Shown one piece after another: positions 7,185 through 14,463 of a stretch of 38,465 nucleotides of DNA; position 1 is the stretch's first letter, and each line of letters begins with the position of its first letter. The position numbers were made by a program, and so were the translations under genes. Source of the stretch: JAENVT01 sp031412355 (lineage in GTDB: Bacteria; Actinomycetota; Acidimicrobiia; Acidimicrobiales; Ilumatobacteraceae). The notes under the pieces were generated by a model that was given only the letters and a program-made list of their open reading frames with translations, searched no databases and was not told where the DNA came from. Location: contig JANOCR010000188.1 of the NCBI GenBank assembly GCA_031412355.1, positions 1 to 38,465 of the forward strand. Reading direction: 5' to 3'.

Positions 7185-8207
7185 TCACAACTTGGCAAAC
7201 AGTCGCGCAGCCTGTTCCGCAGCTTTGGCACGCACCTCGTCGAGATCGACACGGGTCGTCCTGCCGTCGCGCACGACTACCTCACCCGATCCGAGCGTCA
7301 CGTTGACGGCGCGCATGCCCGGTGTGAACGCGATGTGCCAGGCACTGTCCGCGTGGTCGTAGTTGAACTCGACGCGATCTTCGCGACATTCCGGGAAGAA
7401 GCGGTAGCCCTCGTCGAGCCACGACCAAACCACTTCGGGCGTCGCCTCGACGTCGTGCTCGCGCAGGCGCGCATACGCGAGCCGCGCTTCTTCGAACATG
7501 TCGGCACCGATACCGTCGCTGCCCAACACGACCGGATTGGGGCGGGACGTCGGCGCCGCGTAGCCGACGCCATTGTTCATGTTCGATCGCGGGTTGTGGG
7601 CGATCGTGCCGCGGAGCGGGCGGTCGAGGTGCACGCAATGAACCAGCAGCCAGTCGTCGGTGGCTAACTCCTCGAGACGCGAGCCGGCATCGCGATCGGC
7701 AATCCCTTCGGCGACGTGTATGTGCACGCCCACGCCGAGATCGGCAGCCAACTCCGCCGCGCCGGCCAGGGTCTCGTCGCGGCAGGTGAATGCGGCGTGC
7801 ACGCCGACCATCCCTCGGCCACCCTCACGTAGGTAGCGCTCGTTCTCGGCAAGGCCACGAGCGGCCTGTTCGGACCCATGTCGGTCTGTGATGCCGTACG
7901 CGCAGTTGACGCGCACCCCGACCTCCGCGCAAGCGTCGGCAATGATCGACAGGCTCCCATCGATGGCCGACGGACCCTCGTGATGGTCGATGATGCCGGT
8001 GGTGCCGCAGAGCACCGCCTCGGCCGCGCCCAGCATGGCCGACCAGCGAATCATCTCCTCGTCGAGGGCGACGTCGAGGCGCCACCAGACCTGTTCGAGG
8101 ATGTCGATGAAGTTCGTGGGCTGCTTCGGCGGTGCGGGCATACCGCGCGCCAGCGCCGAGTACAGGTGGTGATGCCCGCACACCAGGCCCGGCGAGATCG
8201 CAGTCAT
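7185..8207 (-). CDS. short amidohydrolase, SsnA/chlorohydrolase-like
   Basis: 340 residues of the metal-dependent amidohydrolase superfamily. The metal motif HxH occurs at once (PGLVCGHHHLYSALARGM, His12/His14), followed by HIHVAEG and VHCVHLD segments and the late Asp motif LGSDGIG. The first motif strongly resembles SsnA and cytosine-deaminase-like enzymes. Those are about 440 residues and carry 50-60 residues of an N-terminal beta domain before the HxH; here the gene starts right at the motif. The start (ATG 8207) overlaps the stop of the carbamoylase by ATGA, so a longer coding start is unlikely although the open frame continues. It probably hydrolyses a cyclic or aryl amide/amine. Confidence 0.8.
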   Translation of the reverse strand: MTAISPGLVCGHHHLYSALARGMPAPPKQPTNFIDILEQVWWRLDVALDEEMIRWSAMLGAAEAVLCGTTGIIDHHEGPSAIDGSLSIIADACAEVGVRVNCAYGITDRHGSEQAARGLAENERYLREGGRGMVGVHAAFTCRDETLAGAAELAADLGVGVHIHVAEGIADRDAGSRLEELATDDWLLVHCVHLDRPLRGTIAHNPRSNMNNGVGYAAPTSRPNPVVLGSDGIGADMFEEARLAYARLREHDVEATPEVVWSWLDEGYRFFPECREDRVEFNYDHADSAWHIAFTPGMRAVNVTLGSGEVVVRDGRTTRVDLDEVRAKAAEQAARLFAKL

Positions 8208-9133
8208 TCCGCCGGCTCGACCACGCCGCGCTGACTGGTGATGCGCCCGTACAGCTCGGGGCGGCGATAGCGCTCGAAGTCGAACAGCGTGTCCTTGTAG
8301 CGCTTGCACCAGTCGAGGTCGCAACGGGCAATCACCAACTCGTCGCCGGCCGTGAGAGCCTGGGCGACGATCTGGCCGCTGGGCGCGACGATCACCGACT
8401 GCGCCAACGAGTCGACCCCCTCCTCGATGCCACCTTTGGCGACGCCGACCACCCAGGTGCCGTTCTGATATGCGCCACTCTGCATGACCAGTGCGTTGTG
8501 GAAGCCCTGCAGGATGTCTTGGCTCGGGTCCGGTGGATAGTGGATCGGCGTGTTGTAGCCGCACAGGATCATCTCCACGCCCTGCAGCCCCATCACCCGG
8601 TAGGTCTCCGGCCAGCGGCGGTCGTTGCAGATCATCATCCCCATCACGCCACCGAACGCCCGCCACACACCGAAGCCGTCGCGCGACGGCTCGAAGTAGT
8701 ACCGCTCGGCGTGTTGGAACGGACGATCTGGTTCGTCGTCCTCGTGGCCTGGGATGTGGGTCTTGGTGTACGTGGCGACGATCGAGCCGTCGCGCTCCAC
8801 AAGTGTCTGCACGTTCCACCGATGCCCGGCCTCGTCGAGCAGCGCGTAGCCGATGCAGAAGCCGATGCCCAGCCGGCGTGCCTCGTCGAACAGCGGCTGC
8901 GTCGCCGCGTTCGGCATCGAGCGTTCGTACCAGTGGTCGGCCTCGGCGATGTCGGCGACGAACCAGCGCGGGAAGAACGTGGTCAGTGCCAGCTCCGGAT
9001 ACACGACCAACTCGACGCCGTGATTCGACGCCTGTCGAAGCAACTCCAGCATTCGTGCGACGACCTGGTCGCGGGTGTGGTCGCGTTGCACCGGCCCCAG
9101 TTGCGCCGCGGCGACCGTAAGGATTCGTGACAC
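8204..9133 (-). CDS. N-carbamoyl-D-amino-acid hydrolase-like nitrilase-superfamily enzyme
   Basis: 309 residues, a full-length carbon-nitrogen hydrolase. The catalytic triad is visible: Glu47 (VVYPELALTTFFPRW), Lys125 (TYTKTHIPGHE) and Cys170 (MMICNDRRWPE). The ELALTTFFPRW, PFQHAERYYFEP and CNDRRWPE segments closely match Agrobacterium D-carbamoylase, which splits N-carbamoyl-D-amino acids into D-amino acid, CO2 and ammonia, the second step of hydantoin use. Start is GTG at 9133. It is coupled by ATGA to the amidohydrolase, the position a hydantoinase would hold. Other ureido acids are possible substrates. Confidence 0.88.
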   Translation of the reverse strand: MSRILTVAAAQLGPVQRDHTRDQVVARMLELLRQASNHGVELVVYPELALTTFFPRWFVADIAEADHWYERSMPNAATQPLFDEARRLGIGFCIGYALLDEAGHRWNVQTLVERDGSIVATYTKTHIPGHEDDEPDRPFQHAERYYFEPSRDGFGVWRAFGGVMGMMICNDRRWPETYRVMGLQGVEMILCGYNTPIHYPPDPSQDILQGFHNALVMQSGAYQNGTWVVGVAKGGIEEGVDSLAQSVIVAPSGQIVAQALTAGDELVIARCDLDWCKRYKDTLFDFERYRRPELYGRITSQRGVVEPAE

Positions 9134-9143
9134 CCGCGTAAAC

Positions 9144-9419
9144 CTACCCGCCGGCCTGAGTCGAGCAGCGCCGCCCCAACGCGGCGAACTCTGCCGCTTC
9201 TTCCGGGGTCAACTCCTCCCGGTCGAAGAACCCCTGCAACTCGGCATCGGACTTGTCGTCGAAGAAGGCGGTGACGACGCACTCCGCTGTCGGCCGGTCG
9301 AGACCACCCTCCTCCAACTGCTCGACCAGCGAGTCGCGCGCCTCGTCACGCGGTTGCGAACTGCAACTGGCCGCTGCGACAACGAGCGCAACGACGAGGA
9401 AGTGTCGAAGAAGTCTCAC
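9144..9419 (-). CDS. small predicted lipoprotein
   Basis: 91 residues. The signal peptide (MRLLRHFLVVALVVAA) ends in a lipobox-like AASC, so the mature protein would be lipid-anchored at Cys19. The rest is acidic and helical (EARDSLVEQLEEGGLDRPTAE, LTPEEAAEFAALGRRC), with two further Cys (Cys47 and Cys85). No known family was recognised. The start overlaps the stop of the dimethylformamidase-like gene by four bases and the carbamoylase starts ten bases after its stop, so it is inside the operon; a role in substrate capture at the cell surface is a guess. Confidence 0.72.
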   Translation of the reverse strand: MRLLRHFLVVALVVAAASCSSQPRDEARDSLVEQLEEGGLDRPTAECVVTAFFDDKSDAELQGFFDREELTPEEAAEFAALGRRCSTQAGG

Positions 9420-10957
9420 CGTGCGAGACCGTGACCGATGACGTTGCGCGTCACCTGCGCGACCAGCGCGTCACTGCCGAGCCCGAAGACCCAATCGGTC
9501 GTGCCGATCGTGACGACCTCGCCGCCGCGTTCCCCGAACGGGCGACAGGTCAGCATGACGGCGTTGCCGTGACGGGCCCGCGCGAGCGAGTCGGGGTCGA
9601 CCCCGCCGTACAGACGCGAGGCGATGAACTCCAAGTCGCCTTGATCGTCGAGCGCGGCGATCGACGCCGGATACTCGCCCATGGCCAGGTTCGAGGACGG
9701 GGTGAATGCCACAACCTCGACGGTGTCGGGCGTGCCATTGCCGCCGGCCGCAATCGGCAGTTGGTAGTCGTCGAACGCCAGGCGGCAACCGACGGTCTCG
9801 TAGCCGACGACCCCGTCATCGACGCCGAGTTGGTCGCCGTAGCGCAGCCCCGTTCCGGCGAACATCCAGTGATCGTTGCGATACACGGTGAAGGCGCCCG
9901 AACCGCGCGGCGTGGCTGCGCCGAACCGGCTGTACAACCCGTATGCCGACCCGGCGCCGAGGAGCGCTGTCTCCGGCAGCCCAACGAGCGGGTCGGCCCA
10001 CATGCCCGTCATCGTGGCCTGCGCCGCGGTGCCGACCACCGAGTCGACCTCGTGGGCCCGATACTTGTAGCAGAGCATCGCCCGGGCATCGTCCTCCAGG
10101 CGCACCTGCCAGAACATCGTGTTGCCCGACATGGTGGCGTAGTTGCCGCCGCCTCGCACATGTTCCTCGATCGCGGCGCGTTGCCCTGCAGACCAATACT
10201 CGTCGTGACCGACACCCAGCACGAGGTCGTATCCATCGACAACCCCGGGGTTGCTCTCGAGATCGCTGGAGACCGCGTAGTCGAACTCGATCCCGTCGGC
10301 CTCGGCCCATTCGACGAAGCGCCGTTCGTACGTGAACCATCCCGCCGAGCCCATGAAGCCCGGATAGCCGTTGGCGAACCGGTACTGCTGGTAGATCAAC
10401 CCGTCCACATCGGGTTCCTCGCCGCGGTACCTGGGCCGCGACTTGCGATCGTCGCGTTCGGTCGACGGCCGCATCAACATTCCCCGCCCGAACGGTCTGG
10501 CGAACGACACCCGCGAACCGCCGGTGTACAGGCTGCGCCCACCCCAACTGTTGTAGGCGTTGTAGGTGTTGGTAGCCAGGACCAACAACGCGCGAGCGCG
10601 CTGCTCGCCTGCGCGAACCACGAATCCGGCGTAGCCAACGGCGCGATCTGCGGGTGCATCGCGCGCCGTGAGCGTGACCAGATAGAACCCGCTGCGCCAT
10701 TGCTCGCCGATCGCCACGGTGACCGCCACCGGCCATTCACATCCGTTGGAATCGGCATCGGCCGGTGTGTCGTGTTCGTGGCCGGCGAGGTCGCTGGCGC
10801 TCCACACCGACTCGTGCACCGCACCCCAACGGTGGATCTCGATGTCGTAGCGATCGGCACGACACCAGACGTGCAATGCAATCGTGTCTCCCGGCGCGGC
10901 GCTGAGTTGGCTGCCGTACGCCTCAACCGCGTCGTAGTGGGTGATCTCGTCGGTCAT
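9416..10957 (-). CDS. N,N-dimethylformamidase large-subunit-like protein
   Basis: 513 residues. The C-terminal two thirds match the domain of the large (beta) subunit of N,N-dimethylformamidase, with typical stretches LVLATNTYNAYNSWGG, GYDLVLGVGHDEYWSAGQR and ATMSGNTMFWQVR; the N-terminal part is a beta-sandwich-like region (PGDTIALHVWCRADRYDIEI). In the known enzyme a non-haem iron hydrolyses formamide amides, together with a small subunit. No gene resembling that small subunit is visible here. The start is taken as ATG 10957; TTG 10963 is in frame. First gene of the operon, divergent from the esterase. Confidence 0.82.
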   Translation of the reverse strand: MTDEITHYDAVEAYGSQLSAAPGDTIALHVWCRADRYDIEIHRWGAVHESVWSASDLAGHEHDTPADADSNGCEWPVAVTVAIGEQWRSGFYLVTLTARDAPADRAVGYAGFVVRAGEQRARALLVLATNTYNAYNSWGGRSLYTGGSRVSFARPFGRGMLMRPSTERDDRKSRPRYRGEEPDVDGLIYQQYRFANGYPGFMGSAGWFTYERRFVEWAEADGIEFDYAVSSDLESNPGVVDGYDLVLGVGHDEYWSAGQRAAIEEHVRGGGNYATMSGNTMFWQVRLEDDARAMLCYKYRAHEVDSVVGTAAQATMTGMWADPLVGLPETALLGAGSAYGLYSRFGAATPRGSGAFTVYRNDHWMFAGTGLRYGDQLGVDDGVVGYETVGCRLAFDDYQLPIAAGGNGTPDTVEVVAFTPSSNLAMGEYPASIAALDDQGDLEFIASRLYGGVDPDSLARARHGNAVMLTCRPFGERGGEVVTIGTTDWVFGLGSDALVAQVTRNVIGHGLAR

Positions 10958-10990
10958 TGCCAATCACGGTAGCCGTGACAGAATCGCCGG

Positions 10991-11902
10991 GTGCCGTTGC
11001 ATCCGCAGGCGGAATCGCTGTTGGCCCTCATGGCCGCGCTCGGCGAGCCACCGCTCGAAGCCTGCACACCGGCACAGGCACGCGACCTCCGCGCCAAGCG
11101 TCAGCGGCCGTCGACGGAGCCGATCCACGAGTCGCGCGACCTCGATGCCGACGGCGTCGCCGCTCGGCTGTACCGGCCGAACGATCGCCAGGGCCTCGGC
11201 CTGCTGGTGTTCCTACACGGCGGCGGCTGGGTCATCGGCAACCTCGAGAGCCACGACAACCTCTGCCGCATCCTGGCCAACAGCAGCGGTCACGCAGTGT
11301 TGAGTGTCGACTACCGGCTTGCACCCGAGCACCCATTTCCGGCCGCGTTGGACGACGCCGTCGCCGCCACGCGCTGGGCGCACACCAACGCCACGTCGCT
11401 CGGATGCACACCGGATCGCCTAGCGGTCGGGGGCGACTCTGCCGGAGCCACCCTGGCCATCGTCGTCGGCCATCTCGCCCCTGCTCCACTGCGGTATCAG
11501 ATGCTGGTCTACCCGGCCACCGACCTGACGTGCAGCTTCCCGAGTTTCACCGAAAATGCCGACGGGCCGAACCTGACCGCAGCCGGCATGAGGTGGTTCG
11601 TCGATCACTACCTCGGTGGGACCTCGACGAGCCTGACCGATCCGCGGGTGTCACCGCACTTCGCCGACGATGACGTTGTTGCGGCGTCGCCGCCATCGAT
11701 GGTGATCACCGCCCAGTACGACCCGCTGCGCGACGAGGGCGACGCCTACGCGGCCCGCCTGGCCTCGCTCGGCGTGCCGACCAGCCATGTGCGGTTCAGC
11801 GGCATGTACCACGGCTTCTTCTCACAGGTCGACTTCCTCGACGATGCAGTTGCTGCCAGCCAGATGGCGGGCGCTGCGCTCGGTCGCGTCCTCAGTCGCT
11901 AG
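10991..11902 (+). CDS. alpha/beta hydrolase, hormone-sensitive-lipase (HSL) family esterase
   Basis: 303 residues. The HSL-family oxyanion motif HGGGW is at 76-80 and the nucleophile motif GDSAG at 148-152 (Ser150). The likely triad is completed by Asp244 (AQYDPLRDEG) and His274 (GMYHGFF). The family hydrolyses short-chain esters or deacetylates small molecules in the cytoplasm. Start is GTG at 10991, 33 bases from the divergent dimethylformamidase-like start, so the two may share control. The 3' end overlaps the convergent uracil-DNA glycosylase by 11 bases. Confidence 0.9.
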   Translation: MPLHPQAESLLALMAALGEPPLEACTPAQARDLRAKRQRPSTEPIHESRDLDADGVAARLYRPNDRQGLGLLVFLHGGGWVIGNLESHDNLCRILANSSGHAVLSVDYRLAPEHPFPAALDDAVAATRWAHTNATSLGCTPDRLAVGGDSAGATLAIVVGHLAPAPLRYQMLVYPATDLTCSFPSFTENADGPNLTAAGMRWFVDHYLGGTSTSLTDPRVSPHFADDDVVAASPPSMVITAQYDPLRDEGDAYAARLASLGVPTSHVRFSGMYHGFFSQVDFLDDAVAASQMAGAALGRVLSR

Positions 11903-12587
11903 GACGCGCTATTGCGACAGCTCGGGAGAACACGGTGTCGAGCATCGGCTCGGTGAGCCGACCGGTGAATGTGTTCTGTTGACTCGGGTGAAACGAGGTC
12001 AACAGGTGCAGGCCGTTGGGCGCGACGACCTCCACACCATGGCCGAACTTCGGGCGAGGCCGCACAGCGAATTCGGCGCATGCAGCCTCGTAGGCGAAGC
12101 CGCCGAGGCAAACCACGACGCGCAGGTCGCCCAACAACGCCAATTCGCGCGCCAGGAACTGATGACAGTTCGAACGCTCGTCGGGCATCGGCTTGTTGTC
12201 GGGCGGTGCGCACTTGACGACGGCAGTGACCCATGCACCGGTCAGCATCAACCCGTCGTCGATCGACACCGATGTCGGTTGGTTGGCCAAGCCGGCGCGG
12301 TGCATTGCCCGGTAGAGCCAGTCGCCGGAACGATCACCCGTGAACACTCGGCCCGTGCGATTGGCGCCATGCGCTGCTGGCGCCAGGCCGAGCACCAGCA
12401 CGGTGGCGCGTGGGTCACCGAAACCGGGGACGCCGCGACCCCAATACTCCTCGTCTCGGAACGACGCCCGCCGTTCGGCCGCAACCAACTCACGCCAACC
12501 CACCAATCGCGGGCAGCAACGGCACGAGCTGATGTCGGCGGCGAGGTGAGGGAGCGAATCCACGGTTTGCACACTAAGTTGCAACAT
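11892..12587 (-). CDS. family 5 uracil-DNA glycosylase (UdgB)
   Basis: 231 residues. It removes uracil and hypoxanthine from DNA to start base excision repair. Four cysteines for a [4Fe-4S] cluster are in place: Cys22 and Cys25 (SCRCCPRL), Cys126 (VVKCAPPDNK) and Cys141 (RSNCHQF). Motif A is GLAPAAHGANRTGRVFTGD, where Ala-His after the Pro is the family 5 form and lacks the acidic residue of family 4; motif B is HPSQQNTFTGRLT. The start ATG 12587 is only four bases from the divergent phosphatase start; GTG 12563 is an alternative that keeps the whole domain. Confidence 0.9.
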   Translation of the reverse strand: MLQLSVQTVDSLPHLAADISSCRCCPRLVGWRELVAAERRASFRDEEYWGRGVPGFGDPRATVLVLGLAPAAHGANRTGRVFTGDRSGDWLYRAMHRAGLANQPTSVSIDDGLMLTGAWVTAVVKCAPPDNKPMPDERSNCHQFLARELALLGDLRVVVCLGGFAYEAACAEFAVRPRPKFGHGVEVVAPNGLHLLTSFHPSQQNTFTGRLTEPMLDTVFSRAVAIARPSD

Positions 12588-12591
12588 CGAG

Positions 12592-13242
12592 ATGGCGAGA
12601 CCAAAGCACGCACCCCCATCATCGACGTTGTTCTTGTTGGTACGGCACGGTTTGACCCCGACAACCGGCAAGATCCTGCCAGGCCGCGCCGCCGGCCTGC
12701 ACCTGGCTGAGGCCGGCCAGGCCCAGGCACAGACCGCCGCCGACCGCATCGCCGTGCTCGGCCGCGTCGACGCGGTCTACTCGTCGCCACTCGAGCGAGC
12801 TCGCGAAACCGCAGCACCCATCGCCAAAGCGCACGGGCTGAAGGCCCACCTCGACAAGGGTTTGGTGGAGTGCGACTTCGGCCAGTGGACGGGTCAGGAA
12901 CTGAAGAAACTGATGAAGCTGCCCGAGTGGGGCACCGTGCTGCGCGCTCCGTCGACCTTCCGTTTCCCAGGGGGCGAGAGCTTCACCGAGATGCAGACCC
13001 GCATGGTCACCGCAATCGACCGGTTGCGCGCCGCGCACGACGGCGGCGTCGTGGTGTGCGTTTCACACGCCGACACGATCAAGGCCGCCGTAGCGCACGC
13101 CATGGGTACACACATCGATCTGTTCCAGCGCATCGTTATCAGTCCATGCTCGATCACGGCGATCGCCTACTCGGCAGGCGGGCCGGTGGTGCTCACCGTC
13201 AACTCCACCGGTGGATCGCTGGCCGAGCTGAGGCCATCGTGA
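12592..13242 (+). CDS. histidine phosphatase, MSMEG_4193-type
   Basis: 216 residues of the histidine phosphatase (phosphoglycerate mutase-like) superfamily. The phospho-accepting motif LVRHG is at 17-20 (His19) and the second catalytic His lies in VCVSHADTI; Arg and Glu of YSSPLERARETA and ECDFGQW are also typical. First gene of a conserved actinobacterial cassette (phosphatase, DUF3090, SCO1664), also found near the mycothiol ligase gene mshC in mycobacteria. The physiological substrate is unknown. Seven bases separate it from the next gene. Confidence 0.9.
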   Translation: MARPKHAPPSSTLFLLVRHGLTPTTGKILPGRAAGLHLAEAGQAQAQTAADRIAVLGRVDAVYSSPLERARETAAPIAKAHGLKAHLDKGLVECDFGQWTGQELKKLMKLPEWGTVLRAPSTFRFPGGESFTEMQTRMVTAIDRLRAAHDGGVVVCVSHADTIKAAVAHAMGTHIDLFQRIVISPCSITAIAYSAGGPVVLTVNSTGGSLAELRPS

Positions 13243-13249
13243 GGCTTTG

Positions 13250-13762
13250 ATGGGCGTCTTCTACGAGTTCGACGAGGTCGACGCGTTCACCGTCGGTGCG
13301 ATCGGCCAGCCCGGCCAACGCACGTTCCTGTTGCAGGCACGCCGCGGCACAACCCGAGTCACGGTTAAGTGCGAGAAGCAACAGGCAGCGGCGATCGCCG
13401 ACTACCTCCGCAAGGTGATGAGCGACCTTCCGTCGCCCGCCGAGCAACCCCTGCCGGCGGCGATGGAGTTGGCAGAGCCCGTCGAGCCTGCCTTCGTGCT
13501 AGGACCGATCGGTCTCGGCTACGACCGCGACAACGATCGGGTGCTGGTGCAACTCGAGGAAGTCGTGCCCGTCGACGAGGAAGGCGAGCCCGATCCCGAG
13601 GCGGTCGAGGATCGCGGCCACCTGCGCGTGTTCCTGACACGCGGGCAAGCCGCCGCGCTGTGCAGTCATACCGATTCGATCGTCGCTGCAGGTCGACCTC
13701 CGTGCCAGTGGTGCGGCAACCCGATCGATCCGGATGGTCATGCATGCCCGCGGATGAACTGA
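13250..13762 (+). CDS. DUF3090 family protein
   Basis: 170 residues, the second gene of the phosphatase-DUF3090-SCO1664 cassette. Family features are the start GVFYEFDEVDAFTVGAIGQPGQRTFLLQA, an acidic middle with FVLGPIGLGYD, and a C-terminal zinc-ribbon-like knuckle (PPCQWCGNPIDPDGHACPRMN). Function is unknown; the Cys pattern suggests one bound metal. ATG 13250 is chosen over TTG 13247 in the same frame. Its end overlaps the next start by 19 bases, indicating translational coupling. Confidence 0.9.
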   Translation: MGVFYEFDEVDAFTVGAIGQPGQRTFLLQARRGTTRVTVKCEKQQAAAIADYLRKVMSDLPSPAEQPLPAAMELAEPVEPAFVLGPIGLGYDRDNDRVLVQLEEVVPVDEEGEPDPEAVEDRGHLRVFLTRGQAAALCSHTDSIVAAGRPPCQWCGNPIDPDGHACPRMN

Positions 13763-14463
13763 CCGGTCGCGCCCGCCAGCTGCATGTGTTGACGTGTGGC
13801 GAGATCGACGTGGAGGGACGCATGCCATGGAGCAGCAACGCAACATTCCTCGTCAACATCCGGTGCGGCGACGACAGGGCCAAGGCGATCTACAAGCCCC
13901 TGCGTGGCGAGCGACCGCTGTGGGATTTCGAGCCGGGACTCCATCGCCGAGAAGTGGCCGCGTACCACCTCAGCGAGGTGCTGAGGCTCGATCTCGTCCC
14001 ACCGACAGTGCTGCGCGACGGGCCGTACGGTGAGGGCTCGGTGCAGTGGTTCGTCGACGTCGATCATCGTCAGCACTACTTCACGATCCATGAGGAACGG
14101 CCGGAGTTGCACGACACCCTGCGCGCCGTTGCACTGTTCGATCTCCTGGCCAACAACACCGATCGCAAGAGTGGGCACGTGCTGATCGACGGCGACGATC
14201 ACATCTGGGGAATCGATCACGGCCTGTGCTTCGCCGCCGATTTCAAGTTGCGGACCGTCGTGTGGGAGTTCGGTGGTCAGCCGATCGACCCGATGTTGAT
14301 CGACTCCATCCAGCCGGTCGTGAAGCAGGTTCCACTCGAGATCGCCACGCTGCTCGACGACGACGAGGTCGCCGCGTTGCAGGAAAGGGCCCAGTGGGTA
14401 GCAACGAATCCGGTCTTCCCGATCGATCAGTCCGGCCGTCGCTATCCATGGCCGATCGTCTGA
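13744..14463 (+). CDS. SCO1664 family protein (kinase-like fold)
   Basis: 239 residues, third member of the cassette. The middle resembles the phosphatidylinositol 3/4-kinase-like fold: AKAIYKPLRGERPLWDF (a lysine in a nucleotide-binding position), REVAAYHLSEVL, LFDLLANNTDRKSGHVLI and WGIDHGLCF (catalytic-loop and metal-loop-like DxxxxNxDR and D-H-G motifs). Enzymatic activity has not been established for the family to my knowledge. Start ATG 13744 lies within the 3' end of the DUF3090 gene, and the next gene begins inside this one, so all are translated in a chain. Confidence 0.85.
   Translation: MPADELTGRARQLHVLTCGEIDVEGRMPWSSNATFLVNIRCGDDRAKAIYKPLRGERPLWDFEPGLHRREVAAYHLSEVLRLDLVPPTVLRDGPYGEGSVQWFVDVDHRQHYFTIHEERPELHDTLRAVALFDLLANNTDRKSGHVLIDGDDHIWGIDHGLCFAADFKLRTVVWEFGGQPIDPMLIDSIQPVVKQVPLEIATLLDDDEVAALQERAQWVATNPVFPIDQSGRRYPWPIV

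Noticed and set aside
5355..7667. 770-codon open frame on the plus strand
   Set aside because: It is antisense to the GNAT and LLM genes and the 3' part of the amidohydrolase gene, which have clear families; its translation is Arg/His-rich without domains. It is a GC-bias shadow.
9431..10972. 513-codon open frame on the plus strand
   Set aside because: Antisense to the dimethylformamidase-like gene; low-complexity composition and no recognisable motif.
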